From: VAZQ01 sp035693615
GTDB taxonomy: Bacteria; Pseudomonadota; Alphaproteobacteria; Rhizobiales; Xanthobacteraceae
Reading direction: 5' to 3'
Length of the DNA: 64,000 bases
Assembly: GCA_035693615.1 (NCBI GenBank)
Contig: DASSGH010000008.1
Coordinates: forward strand, 62,001-126,000
In this document: in pieces, positions 9,283 to 17,468 of the stretch
Layout: each line of letters starts with the position of its first letter
Position numbering within the stretch: the stretch's first letter is position 1
Notes under the pieces: generated by a model
The model's input: the letters and a program-made list of their open reading frames with translations, nothing else
Told to the model about the DNA's origin: nothing
Database searches by the model: none
Position numbers and translations under genes: made by a program

Positions 9283-10059
9283 TTAGTGCGACGGATTCGG
9301 TGTGGCCCCCTCCGGGGTGGCAGCGCGGAAAGCCTTCACGAAGGCGTTGAGATCTGCGGCCGCAACGTTGGAGACCGCCCAATACGTGACGCCGTCGTCG
9401 GTCCAGGATACGACGTCGTAGCCGGCGATCTGCTCTGCGGGCATCGCCGCCGCGCGGCCAGCGGGGAGCGCGCTGACGCTGATCAGGTGCTGGCGCACGC
9501 GATAGACGAGCGTCGGAACCGGGGTGCGTCCGATCACGTCGATGCGGCCGCCGACCAGCGCAAAGCCGTCGTTGGAGAGATCGACCACGCGGGGAGCCTC
9601 CGGAATTCGCCCGCTGAACCACGGCTTGACGGTATGGCGGTCGGAGGAGTCGACATCGACCGGATGGGGGGCCATCAGCGCGCGCACGTGATTGGCCACG
9701 ATCATGTCGGCATCGGCAGGGGCAGGGGAGAGCGCAAGCCAAGTGGCGCCGCTGCCCAGGAACGCCGCCACCGCCACCGAGGCCGCGAGCGCGCGCCACG
9801 ACGGATGTGACGCTATCCGCGCCGGCGCAGGGCGCGCGCCGACCGCCGCTTCGATCCGGCGCGCGAGCCCCACCGGCGCCGCTTCGCGTGGCAGCCGCTC
9901 GGCGATCGTGCGCCGCAGCGCCTCGATCCGTTCGCGTTCCGCTGCCAGCGCCGGATCGTTCGCAAGCTGCCGCTCGAGTTCGAGCGCGTTGGCAGGATCG
10001 AGCTCACCGTCGACATAGGCGTGCACGAGCAAGCGCGGATCGGTCGTCGAAGTTGTCAT
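9283..10059 (-). CDS. Anti-sigma factor (membrane-anchored)
   Basis: The protein has 258 residues. The N-terminal cytosolic part (1-85) begins with the DPRLLVHAYVDGELDP segment typical of anti-sigma factors; the HxxxCxxC zinc motif is absent. One membrane helix (about 90-110, ALAASVAVAAFLGSGATWLAL) precedes a periplasmic domain of about 145 residues with VSWTDDGVTYWAVSN near the end. Its ATG overlaps the sigma-factor stop by four bases (ATGA), giving tight translational coupling. It presumably binds the ECF factor encoded immediately upstream and releases it on an envelope signal (inference from arrangement). Confidence 0.88.
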   Translation of the reverse strand: MTTSTTDPRLLVHAYVDGELDPANALELERQLANDPALAAERERIEALRRTIAERLPREAAPVGLARRIEAAVGARPAPARIASHPSWRALAASVAVAAFLGSGATWLALSPAPADADMIVANHVRALMAPHPVDVDSSDRHTVKPWFSGRIPEAPRVVDLSNDGFALVGGRIDVIGRTPVPTLVYRVRQHLISVSALPAGRAAAMPAEQIAGYDVVSWTDDGVTYWAVSNVAAADLNAFVKAFRAATPEGATPNPSH

Positions 10060-10622
10060 GACCCGGCTTTTTCCTCGCCCTCTGCGATTCGCTGCATCAG
10101 TCGCCGCCTGGCGCGCGCCAGTCGCGACATCACCGTGCCGATCGGTACCTTGGTCACCTCGGCAATCTCCCGATAGTCCAGCCCCTGCACGTCACGCAAC
10201 ACCAGCGTCTCCCGAAACGGCACCGGCAGCTCTGCGATGGCTGCCTCGAGACGACGCGCGTCGGCGCCGGCGATCAGCGCTGCCTCCGGCGTCTGCGGCT
10301 CCTGCCCGAAAGCGGAGGCGCCGCTCGCCTGTTGCCGCTCGACGGCTTCGAGATCGTCGACCACGAGCAGGGACGCCGAGCGGTTCTTGCCCAACCAGGT
10401 ATAGGCCGCATGGCGCACGATGGTCAGGAGCCAGGCGCGCGCGTTCATCCCGGCAAAACCGCCGATGCCGCGGAACGCGCGCAGGCACGCCTCCTGCACC
10501 ACGTCCTCGGCGTCGGCCCGGTCTCCCGTGAGCCAGCGCGCGAGCGCGTAGGCGTCGGCGAGATGCGGCAGCACCACGCTGGCGAAGCGCGCCTGATCGT
10601 CCTCGCTGCTCAGGCTTACCAT
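10056..10622 (-). CDS. ECF-type RNA polymerase sigma factor
   Basis: The protein has 188 residues with sigma region 2 (residues about 15-80, DAEDVVQEACLRAFRGI and ARAWLLTIVRHAAYTWLGKNR) and region 4 (125-180, LPVPFRETLVLRDVQGLDYREIAEV with the HTH at VPIGTVMSRLARARRRL). No regions 1 or 3 are present, so it is an ECF factor. It is cotranscribed with the anti-sigma factor. Autoregulation is common in such pairs; a candidate element, GGGAATAAATCCG, lies upstream at 10683-10671. Confidence 0.95.
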   Translation of the reverse strand: MVSLSSEDDQARFASVVLPHLADAYALARWLTGDRADAEDVVQEACLRAFRGIGGFAGMNARAWLLTIVRHAAYTWLGKNRSASLLVVDDLEAVERQQASGASAFGQEPQTPEAALIAGADARRLEAAIAELPVPFRETLVLRDVQGLDYREIAEVTKVPIGTVMSRLARARRRLMQRIAEGEEKAGS

Positions 10623-10670
10623 CCTCGATGCGCACCGCTGCGATCATACCGGTCAAGATCGCCCGGTGGG

Positions 10671-10683
10671 CGGATTTATTCCC
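10671..10683 (-). promoter_or_regulatory. Candidate ECF-type -35 element upstream of the sigma gene
   Basis: Read on the minus strand this is GGGAATAAATCCG, about 50 bases before the sigma-factor ATG. GGAA-containing -35 elements are usual for ECF factors, and the AT-rich core stands out in GC-rich DNA. The matching -10 is not certain. This is a low-confidence suggestion of autoregulation. Confidence 0.3.
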
Positions 10684-10741
10684 GAGATTCGCGCGCTTTT
10701 GGCGCCTTCGCCGCCGGACCCTGACTGCGGAACCCAGCGCC

Positions 10742-12598
10742 TCACGCCGCCGAGCGTTCGGCAGAGCTCACGTCCACATCGAGGAACCCGCCTGATTGCC
10801 GGCGCCACAGCGCGGCGTAGTGGCCGCCGTGCCGCAACAGCTCGTCATGCGAACCCTGCTCGATGATGTGGCCGCGCTCGAGCACGATCAGGCGATCCAT
10901 GCGCGCGATAGTGGAGAGCCGGTGCGCGATGGCGATCACGGTCTTGCCCGTCATCAGCGTGCCCAGGCTCGATTGAATGGCGGCCTCGACCTCGCTGTCG
11001 AGGGCGGAGGTCGCCTCGTCCAGCACCAGGATCGGCGCGTCCTTAAGGATAACGCGGGCGATGGCGATGCGCTGCCGCTGGCCACCCGACAGCTTCACGC
11101 CGCGCTCACCGACCTGCGCCGCGTAGCCGCGTCGCTGCTTCCAATCCTCGAGCTCGTGAATGAACTCGTCGGCGTGCGCGAGCTTCGCCGCCATCGCGAC
11201 CTCGGCATCGCTTGCTTGCGGGCGGCCGTAGCGGATGTTGTCGCGGATCGACCGGTGCAGCAGCGAGGTGTCCTGAGTGACCACGGAGATTTGCGCGCGC
11301 AGGCCCTCCTGCGTCACCATGGCGATGTCCTGGCCGTCGATGAGGATGCGGCCGCCCTCGAGATCGAAAAAGCGCAGCAGCAGATTGACCAGCGTCGACT
11401 TGCCGGCGCCCGAGCGGCCGATCAGCCCGATCTTTTCGCCCGGCCGCACGGTGAGCGTCAGGCCGTCGATGACGCCGCTCTCGCGCCCGTAGCCGAAGCG
11501 CACGTTCTCGAATTTGATCTCGCCCCGCGTGACCTGGAGCGTCGCGGCATCGGGCCGATCGGTCAGCGCAATCGGGCGGGCGATGGTCATCATGCCCTCC
11601 TGGATCACGCCGACGTTTTCGAAAATCGTGGTGACCTGCAACGCCACCCAGCCCGCGATGTTGACGATCTGCCAGGCGAGCGGCAGCGCCATCGCCACTG
11701 TCCCGACCTCGACCTTACCCCGGGTCCATAACACCAGCGCTAGCGCGCCCGTGCCGGTGACCATCGCGGCGTTGAGCGAGGATAGGCAGAAGGCAAACAG
11801 GGTGTTGAGCCGCAGCGAGCGATAGAACAGACCGGTGTGGTGATCGATGGCGTCGCGCACGTAGGCATCCTCCTCGCGCGCGCGGGCAAACAGCTTCACG
11901 GTGAGAATGTTGGTGTAGCTGTCGACGATGCGACCGGTCAGCAACGAACGCCCTTCCGAGACGTCCTTGGAACGGTCGCGCATGCGCGGCACCAGGACGC
12001 GCAGCAGCAGCAGGTATCCGAGGAACCACAGCGCCACCGGCAGCGCCAGCACCGGGTCGGCGGATGCGAGTAGCACGAGCGCGCTCGTGCCGTAGACCAG
12101 GATGTACCAGACGCTGGTCAGCAGCGCGACCAAAGTCTCGCGGATGGCGGGGCCGGTCTGCATCACGCGGTTGGCGATACGGCCGGCGAAGTCGTTCTGG
12201 AAGAACGCCCAGGACTGGCGCACCACGTGCCAATGATTCTGCCAGCGGATGCGATTCGATACATTCGCCGAGATCGCCTGGTTGGCGATCAGGTTCTGCG
12301 CCGTCAGCGCGAGCGGCCGCGCGACCAGCAGCACCAAGGCCATGCCCAGGAGATGCGGCCAGAATCGCGCGAACAACTCGTCCGGCGGCCTTGACGTGAT
12401 CAAGGTGATGATGCGCCCCATGAACACGGGGATGGTCGAATCGAGCAAGGCCACCACCAGCCCGGCCGCGAACAAAGCGGCGAACAGGCCCTTCGCCTGG
12501 CGGGCGAAATGCCAGAAAAAGGCCATGAAGTCGGCAGGCGGCGCCGCCTGTTCGGGTAGATCGGTGGGCTTCAACAGCCGCTCGAAGCGCGAAAACAT
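10742..12598 (-). CDS. ABC exporter, fused permease/ATPase (MsbA/MDR-like)
   Basis: The 618-residue half-transporter has an N-terminal membrane domain with six helices (about 35-340) and a nucleotide-binding domain (about 360-600). Walker A is GRSGAGKST, the Q-loop sits in SVVTQDTSLLH, the signature is LSGGQRQR, Walker B is ILVLDEATSALD, and the H-loop is AHRLS. All catalytic residues are intact. Two copies would form an exporter for lipids, peptides or drugs; the substrate is not deducible. It is probably its own transcript, with a 244-base spacer carrying a repeat upstream. Confidence 0.94.
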   Translation of the reverse strand: MFSRFERLLKPTDLPEQAAPPADFMAFFWHFARQAKGLFAALFAAGLVVALLDSTIPVFMGRIITLITSRPPDELFARFWPHLLGMALVLLVARPLALTAQNLIANQAISANVSNRIRWQNHWHVVRQSWAFFQNDFAGRIANRVMQTGPAIRETLVALLTSVWYILVYGTSALVLLASADPVLALPVALWFLGYLLLLRVLVPRMRDRSKDVSEGRSLLTGRIVDSYTNILTVKLFARAREEDAYVRDAIDHHTGLFYRSLRLNTLFAFCLSSLNAAMVTGTGALALVLWTRGKVEVGTVAMALPLAWQIVNIAGWVALQVTTIFENVGVIQEGMMTIARPIALTDRPDAATLQVTRGEIKFENVRFGYGRESGVIDGLTLTVRPGEKIGLIGRSGAGKSTLVNLLLRFFDLEGGRILIDGQDIAMVTQEGLRAQISVVTQDTSLLHRSIRDNIRYGRPQASDAEVAMAAKLAHADEFIHELEDWKQRRGYAAQVGERGVKLSGGQRQRIAIARVILKDAPILVLDEATSALDSEVEAAIQSSLGTLMTGKTVIAIAHRLSTIARMDRLIVLERGHIIEQGSHDELLRHGGHYAALWRRQSGGFLDVDVSSAERSAA

Positions 12599-12715
12599 GG
12601 CACGGACTCAGGTTAACGGGTGGCGAGCGCGCGGTGGCGCGTGGCGCCCAGGGGCCCTTGTTGCGGTGATCGGATGCGCGCGAGTAGAGAAGCTTCGTGT
12701 CGGGACTATGACATT

Positions 12716-12813
12716 CCGCTGTTGCCGTCTCGGCGAAAGCGCAGACCCGCTATCTGCGCACGGTGCCCCTCGACGCGAGCGGGGGGTGCCCCTCGCGGGG
12801 ACGACAGCAGCGG
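12716..12813. repeat. Imperfect palindromic intergenic repeat (degenerate REP-like)
   Basis: The left end reads CCGCTGTTGCCGTCTCGGCG. The reverse complement of the right end reads CCGCTGCTGTCGTCCCCGCG. The ends are therefore inverted copies with several mismatches, separated by further GC-rich inverted segments. This resembles the palindromic intergenic repeats scattered through Hyphomicrobiales genomes. It lies in the 12599-12842 spacer, which holds no gene. Confidence 0.5.
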
Positions 12814-12842
12814 CCGAGTCCTTACAGATGCCTGAACTGATC

Positions 12843-13970
12843 TCACTGGGCCGGCGCGAGTCGCAGGATTCGCCCCGAGCTGCTGTCGGTCGCCAGCCAG
12901 AGCGCGCCGTCCGGCCCCTCGCGCACGTCGCGGATGCGCTCGCGTAATTCCTGCAGGAGGCGCTCCTCCTTGACCGGCTTGTCGCCGTCGAGTTCGAGCC
13001 GCACCAGAATCTGGCCGGCGAGCGCGCCGATAAACAGGCTGCCGCGCCAGGACGCGGATAGATTGCCGGTGTAGAACGTCATTCCCGACGGGGCGATCGA
13101 GGGCACCCAATATTTGATCGGCTGCTCCATGCCCGCTTTGTGCGTGCTGTCGTGGATCTTGGCTCCGCTGTAATCGATGCCGTAGCCGATCACCGGCCAG
13201 CCGTAATTCTTTCCCTTCTCGATGATATTGACCTCGTCGCCCCCGCGCGGGCCGTGCTCGTGCTCCCACAGGTTGCCCGTGACTGGGTGGAGCGCGAGGC
13301 CCTCCGGATTGCGATGCCCGTAGCTCCAGATCGCAGGCTCCGCCCCAGGCGTCGCGACGAAGGGATTGTCTGGCGGGACCGAGCCGTCCGGCCGGATGCG
13401 GATGATCTTGCCGAGATCGTTCCCGAGAATCTGCGCCTGGTCGCGCGTGGTGAAGTGGTCGCCCGTGGTGAGGAAGAGATTGTCGTCCGGCGTCTGCACG
13501 ATGCGGCAGCCGAAGTGGTTGCCGCCGGAGAGCGGCCCTGCCTGGCGGAAGATCACCTCGACCGCCTCGATTCGTGCTGTGCCTTCCGCGATGAGCCGGG
13601 CGCGGGCGAGCGCGGTGCGCGCGCGGCCCTCGACCGGCTCGGCGTAACAGAAATAGATGGTGCGGTTCTGCGCGAAGCTGCGGTCGAGCACGACGTCGAG
13701 CAGGCCTCCCTGCCCCGAGGCGAAAACCTTCGGCACGCCGGCAAGCGCGGGGGAGAGCGTGCCGTCCTTGCCGATGATGCGCATGCGCCCGGGCCGCTCG
13801 GCCACCAGCATGCGCCGATCGGGGAGGAAAGCGAGCGCCCAAGGGTGATCGAGTCCGCTCGCCGCGGTCTGCACCACGAGGTCGCCGGCGGAGGAATGAA
13901 AGACTTGCGCGGGCGCGCTCGCCCCGCCGGTAACGAGCGCGCAGGCGAGCACCAACACCGACCATCGCAT
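12843..13970 (-). CDS. PQQ-dependent soluble aldose sugar dehydrogenase (YliI/Asd-like)
   Basis: The 375-residue periplasmic enzyme oxidises aldoses with PQQ and has a six-bladed propeller fold. A Sec signal covers residues 1-21. Family markers are the start GLDHPWALAFLPDRRMLVAERPG, the segment GGNHFGCRIV with the expected catalytic His, and EHEHGPRGGDEVNII for cofactor and calcium binding. The end, REGPDGALWLATDSSSGRILRL, is also typical. It is divergent from the TctC-type gene across a 191-base region containing two palindromes. It could feed electrons to the respiratory chain; the sugar is not known. Confidence 0.92.
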   Translation of the reverse strand: MRWSVLVLACALVTGGASAPAQVFHSSAGDLVVQTAASGLDHPWALAFLPDRRMLVAERPGRMRIIGKDGTLSPALAGVPKVFASGQGGLLDVVLDRSFAQNRTIYFCYAEPVEGRARTALARARLIAEGTARIEAVEVIFRQAGPLSGGNHFGCRIVQTPDDNLFLTTGDHFTTRDQAQILGNDLGKIIRIRPDGSVPPDNPFVATPGAEPAIWSYGHRNPEGLALHPVTGNLWEHEHGPRGGDEVNIIEKGKNYGWPVIGYGIDYSGAKIHDSTHKAGMEQPIKYWVPSIAPSGMTFYTGNLSASWRGSLFIGALAGQILVRLELDGDKPVKEERLLQELRERIRDVREGPDGALWLATDSSSGRILRLAPAQ

Positions 13971-14046
13971 GCTTGTCTCCGTACGCCGTGTCGATCTCGC
14001 GGCGTCAATCTGTCACGCGCGGCAACGATGCGGTGGCGCCGATCTT

Positions 14047-14062
14047 GCGGCAAGCTTGCCGC
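14047..14062. promoter_or_regulatory. Perfect 16-bp palindrome in divergent promoter region
   Basis: GCGGCAAGCTTGCCGC is fully self-complementary. It lies between the divergent PQQ-dehydrogenase gene and the TctC-type gene, 77 and 100 bases from their starts. It is a plausible operator for a dimeric repressor; no regulator is encoded next to it. Confidence 0.35.
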
Positions 14063-14065
14063 CGT

Positions 14066-14079
14066 TCACATCGGTGTGA
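14066..14079. promoter_or_regulatory. TCACA-N4-TGTGA inverted repeat
   Basis: The 5-bp arms are perfect and the spacer is 4 bases. It sits three bases after the 16-bp palindrome and 83 bases upstream of the TctC-type start. The half sites look like CRP half sites in the inverse order, so a CRP assignment is not supported; a GntR- or TetR-type operator is equally possible. Confidence 0.3.
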
Positions 14080-14161
14080 CAGCATAATTCGCTTTGCCGC
14101 GTGCGCGCCCCGTGTCATCGTTCGCGGCAAAATTCCAGCAGGCGAACAGGCGAGGACGTCC

Positions 14162-15133
14162 ATGAAGATGACTACGATCGCCGCGGCGATTGCCGTCGCA
14201 GTCGGGGGCATCGCCAGCGCCCACGCGCAAGCCTACCCGTCGCATCCCATTACGATCATCGTGCCGTTCCCTGCCGGCGGGCCGACCGACACGCTCGCCC
14301 GGATCTTGAGCGAACGCATGCGCGTCTCGCTCGGTCAGCCGGTGATCATCGAGACCGTGACCGGCGCCGGCGCCAGCATCGGCGTGGCCCGCGCGGCGCA
14401 AGCGGCGCCCGACGGCTACACGCTGAGCATCGGCAATTGGACGAGTCACGTCGGGGCTGGCGCGATGTATCCCGCCGTTCACGATGCTCTGCTGGAATTG
14501 CAGCCGGTGTCGCGGATTAGCGCCACACCGTTGATGATCGTCGGGAAGAACGCGCTGCCGCAGAGCGCGCGAGAATTGATCGCCTGGCTCAAGGAAAATC
14601 CCGGCAAGGCCTCCGCTGCAACCGTGGGGGCCGGCAGCGCGGCGCATGTCTGCCTGCTCTATTTTCAGCAGAAGACCGGCACCCGGTTCCAGCTCGTCCC
14701 CTACCGCGGCGGCGCGCCGGTGATGCAGGATCTGGTGGCGGGGCAGATCGATTTCTTTTGCGCCGAGGCGTCGCAGACGCTCTCCTTCCTGCGCAGCGGC
14801 GCGATCAGGCCCTTTGCCGTCATGTCGAAAGAGCGCTGGCCTGCCGCGCCCGACGTGCCGACCATGGAGGAGGTCGGAGTCTCGGGGATGTACATTTCCT
14901 TTTGGCACGGGCTCTGGGTGCCAAAAGGCACGCCCAGCGACATCGTCGCCAAGCTCAACGGCGCGGTCGTGGAGACGCTCGCCGACACGACGGTGCGGCA
15001 GCGGCTCACCGATCTCGGGCAAGTCATTGCGACGCGCGAGGAGCAGACGCCCGAGGCGCTCGCCGCCTTCCACAAGGCTGAAATCCAGCAATGGTGGCCA
15101 ATCATCAAGGCGGCGAACGTCAAGCCGGAGTGA
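14162..15133 (+). CDS. Tripartite tricarboxylate transporter substrate-binding protein (Bug/TctC family), orphan
   Basis: The 323-residue periplasmic solute receptor has a Sec signal (MKMTTIAAAIAVAVGGIASAHA, cleavage near residue 23). It then shows the Bug-family start AYPSHPITIIVPFPAGGPTDTLAR and internal markers GAGASIGVARAAQAAPDGYTL and QMQ-type LVAGQIDFFCAEASQ. The frame is open upstream, but the ATG at 14162 gives the signal peptide. No tctA/tctB is adjacent, so it either uses the membrane components at 22.8-24.8 kb or others in the genome. It is probably for a carboxylate (inference). Confidence 0.92.
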   Translation: MKMTTIAAAIAVAVGGIASAHAQAYPSHPITIIVPFPAGGPTDTLARILSERMRVSLGQPVIIETVTGAGASIGVARAAQAAPDGYTLSIGNWTSHVGAGAMYPAVHDALLELQPVSRISATPLMIVGKNALPQSARELIAWLKENPGKASAATVGAGSAAHVCLLYFQQKTGTRFQLVPYRGGAPVMQDLVAGQIDFFCAEASQTLSFLRSGAIRPFAVMSKERWPAAPDVPTMEEVGVSGMYISFWHGLWVPKGTPSDIVAKLNGAVVETLADTTVRQRLTDLGQVIATREEQTPEALAAFHKAEIQQWWPIIKAANVKPE

Positions 15134-15147
15134 CATCTCCATAACAG

Positions 15148-15178
15148 CACTGCCGCGCGTCGCTAACGCGCGGCAGTG
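15148..15178. terminator. Long hairpin between convergent genes
   Basis: CACTGCCGCGCGT (15148-15160) and ACGCGCGGCAGTG (15166-15178) form a perfect 13-bp stem with a 5-base loop, just after the TctC-type stop and before the small membrane protein stop. It lacks a good T run on either strand, but the position and symmetry suggest a shared, bidirectional transcript end. Confidence 0.55.
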
Positions 15179-15208
15179 ACTTCCCCCGACCGGCCGCCGA
15201 AACGATGA

Positions 15209-15499
15209 TCAATGCCGTCGCGGCAGAGCGGCTGAAATGGCGGTGACCCCGCTCATGGCGGTAAGCAGCAGTGCAATGCTCAGCGCAATCGCGAACGGGA
15301 CGCCGTCGCCCTTTGGTATGGCGCCCGCGACTTCGGCGCGCGCGAAACCGATCGAGACGGCGGTGACAACGACGACCGTCGACAAGACGAGCGCGGCGGT
15401 GATGATCAATTCGACGAGAGCGATGGGGCGCTGCCTTGGCGCGCAGCCCTGACGGGTCTCGCACTTCCTTGCGCTGCGTCCGGATGGCATTTTCGGCAT
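15209..15499 (-). CDS. Small hypothetical membrane protein
   Basis: The protein has 96 residues. A basic, Cys-containing N-terminus (1-24) is followed by two predicted membrane helices (about 27-49 and 68-91) with a short loop. GGAGA lies eight bases before the ATG, supporting translation. No family is recognised. A CtrA-type site (15605-15619) is about 106 bases upstream, and no other minus-strand start lies between, so cell-cycle control is a possibility. GST ends at 15690 upstream on the same strand, 190 bases away. A chance frame cannot be excluded. Confidence 0.6.
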   Translation of the reverse strand: MPKMPSGRSARKCETRQGCAPRQRPIALVELIITAALVLSTVVVVTAVSIGFARAEVAGAIPKGDGVPFAIALSIALLLTAMSGVTAISAALPRRH

Positions 15500-15604
15500 G
15501 TCAGTCTCCTCGAATCACTCGAGAATTTGTTGGCGCATGCCGGCGTCGGTTCGGCCGGAGTTGGGCGAACACTTTGGGGAAGGAGGGCAAATTTGTGTTT
15601 TAGG

Positions 15605-15619
15605 TTAACGAATGGTTAA
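15605..15619. promoter_or_regulatory. CtrA-type binding site TTAA-N7-TTAA
   Basis: TTAACGAATGGTTAA matches the full alphaproteobacterial CtrA site exactly, including spacing; the reverse strand begins TTAACCAT, the preferred half site. It sits in the 190-base gap between the GST stop and the small membrane protein start. In a GC-rich genome two TTAA words at spacing 7 are not common by chance. Confidence 0.5.
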
Positions 15620-15689
15620 CGCGCAAAGCGCCCGGCCATCCGTAGAAGAAAGATCGCTGGTCCGTGGCGCGCGCAGCAGGCGGGCTCGG

Positions 15690-16322
15690 TCATTCCGCCG
15701 GAACCGCGTTAGCGGGCTGCCAATCCATGGCGACATGGCCCGGCTGGGCCGCGACGCGCTCGAGCCAGCCGCGAATCGCGGGAAAGCTCGTGAGGTCGTA
15801 GTCGCACGCATGCGCGAGATGGGTGTAAGCGTAGAGCGCGATGTCAGCGACGGTGTAGCGGTCTTCCACGAAATAGCGACGATGCCTGAGGTGATGGTCC
15901 ATCACGGCGAGCGAGCGGTAGCCCTCCTCCATCCAGTCCTCGAGCGCGTGCTGCTGCAGCTCGCGGCCGCCCTTGACCAGCGTGAGCCAGAAATAAGCGG
16001 CGCCGATATTGGGCTCGATGCTGTGCTGCTCGAAGAACATCCATTGCAGCGCCTCGGCGCGATCGATCCGGTGCTCCGGCCGCAGCCGTGTGCGGCTCAC
16101 GAGGTGCCAGAGGATTGCGTTCGATTCGGCGAGATAACGGCCGGGCGCGGCTTCGAGCAGCGGCACCTGGCCGTGCGGATTCTTGGCCAGGAATTCCGGC
16201 GTGCGGCTCTCGCCCTTGAGGATGTCGATTTCGACCAGGCGATAGGGGATCGCGAGCTGGGCGAGCGCGAGGCGCACCTTGTAGCTGTTGCCCGATCGTC
16301 GCATGGAATAGAGCGTAAACAT
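15690..16322 (-). CDS. Glutathione S-transferase family protein
   Basis: The 210-residue cytosolic protein has a thioredoxin-like N-terminal domain (1-77) with MRRSGNSYKVRLAL, where Ser10 or Asn12 would contact glutathione, and the cis-Pro in NPHGQVPLLE (about 48-57). The ESNAIL motif (about 66-71) binds the gamma-glutamyl part. The alpha-helical C-terminal domain contains YTVADIALYAYTHLA, the usual N-capping box. It could detoxify electrophiles or act in ring-compound degradation; the substrate is unknown. It has no evident operon partner. Confidence 0.92.
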   Translation of the reverse strand: MFTLYSMRRSGNSYKVRLALAQLAIPYRLVEIDILKGESRTPEFLAKNPHGQVPLLEAAPGRYLAESNAILWHLVSRTRLRPEHRIDRAEALQWMFFEQHSIEPNIGAAYFWLTLVKGGRELQQHALEDWMEEGYRSLAVMDHHLRHRRYFVEDRYTVADIALYAYTHLAHACDYDLTSFPAIRGWLERVAAQPGHVAMDWQPANAVPAE

Positions 16323-16496
16323 CGCCTGCCTTCGGGCGGTGCTCTTCAGCCGCCTGCTTGAATATGGCTTAACGCATCAGGGCGGCAATGTCATGGCGCA
16401 GTCGGGGAGCCGGGGAGTAGACGCCGACTACCGATGCCATGAGCGGCAGTCCCAATCTTCTGCGGCGGCGCTCACGTGCAGAAAATCATTTCGCCG

Positions 16497-17315
16497 TCAT
16501 TCCGCCGCCACGCGATGCGCGCGCGCATGTGTGATGAGGGCGTCGTCCTCCACCGGCGCGATCGGCGTGAAATCGCGGTGAGCGATCCATTCGGGCCGGG
16601 TGAATTTGGTGATGTGATTCGAAACGGCGCACAGCGTGAGATACACGATCTTGCGCGGGTAAGGCGTGATGTTGGGCGGCGAGGCGTGCACGAGATTGCC
16701 GTGAAACATCAGCACCGAGCCGGGCTTGCCGGTCGGCGCCACGATGCCCACGCCGCCCGGCGGTGCGGCTTCCGCGCAGAGCCGCGTCACCGTCGCGGGA
16801 TCGAGCGTCCAAAGCGGGTAGGAGGTCGTGCTCGTGTCGTGACCGGCCGCGAGCGTGCCGTATTTGTGACTTTTCGGAATCACCATCAGCGGACCGTTGA
16901 TCGGCAGGACTTCGTCGAGAAAGATCGAGATATTCATCGCGCGCGGAAGCGGCATGCCGTCGTCGCGCGCCCAGGTGCCGTAGTCCTGGTGCCATTGCCA
17001 CACGTCGCCCTCGAACGCCGCCTTGGCGTTGATCTTGAACTGATGGACGTAGACGCCTTCGCCGAATAGTTGCTGCAGCGGTTCGACCAGCCGCGGGTGA
17101 TGCGCCATCAGGCGGAAAGCTTCGTTGTAGGTATGCGCGGCGAAAGCGGTGCGCGGCGCGCCTGTCTTCTCGCGCCAGACCTCCTGGCGGTTGGTCCGGA
17201 AAATCTCTTCCGCCTCGCTGCGCAGAAGCGCGACCTCCTCTTCGGCGAAGCAATTGGGGAAAAACAGATAGCCCTGCTCCTCGAAGCCCTCGATCTGCTC
17301 GCGCGTGAGCTGCAT
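16497..17315 (-). CDS. Phytanoyl-CoA dioxygenase family Fe(II)/2-oxoglutarate oxygenase
   Basis: The 272-residue protein has the facial triad visible: His109-x-Asp111 in WHQDYGTW and distal His210 in GNLVHASPPN, with Arg221 placed to bind 2-oxoglutarate. The layout resembles PhyH and ectoine-hydroxylase-like enzymes that hydroxylate small molecules. Its substrate is not evident, and no ectoine synthesis genes are nearby. The start is supported by GGGAGGATGCC upstream of the ATG at 17315. It is divergent from aatA across a 271-base region containing a long hairpin. Confidence 0.9.
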   Translation of the reverse strand: MQLTREQIEGFEEQGYLFFPNCFAEEEVALLRSEAEEIFRTNRQEVWREKTGAPRTAFAAHTYNEAFRLMAHHPRLVEPLQQLFGEGVYVHQFKINAKAAFEGDVWQWHQDYGTWARDDGMPLPRAMNISIFLDEVLPINGPLMVIPKSHKYGTLAAGHDTSTTSYPLWTLDPATVTRLCAEAAPPGGVGIVAPTGKPGSVLMFHGNLVHASPPNITPYPRKIVYLTLCAVSNHITKFTRPEWIAHRDFTPIAPVEDDALITHARAHRVAAE

Positions 17316-17468
17316 GGCATCCTCCCGGGAACCGTCGTTTCCTGGCAGCGGACAGTTTAGCGGCCAAGCCCGGCAAAATCACCGGGGCGGCGAATGGGGA
17401 AGGCCCATGGGTGGCGGCGGGTTCCTCACGCCCGGGACGGGTTGGCGCGGCTCGATCGCGGCCGGCAC

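Noticed and set aside
12706..13965. A 419-codon minus-strand frame within the PQQ dehydrogenase gene
   Set aside because: Same-strand shadow of the dehydrogenase; no signal peptide or motif.
14066..14079. CRP/FNR binding site
   Set aside because: The half sites are in the reverse order (TCACA then TGTGA) and the spacer is four rather than six bases.
15605..15619. Reading TTAACGAATGGTTAA as a simple tandem repeat
   Set aside because: Two GGTTAACG words spaced by three bases do form a short direct repeat, but the exact TTAA-N7-TTAA spacing makes a CtrA site the better explanation.
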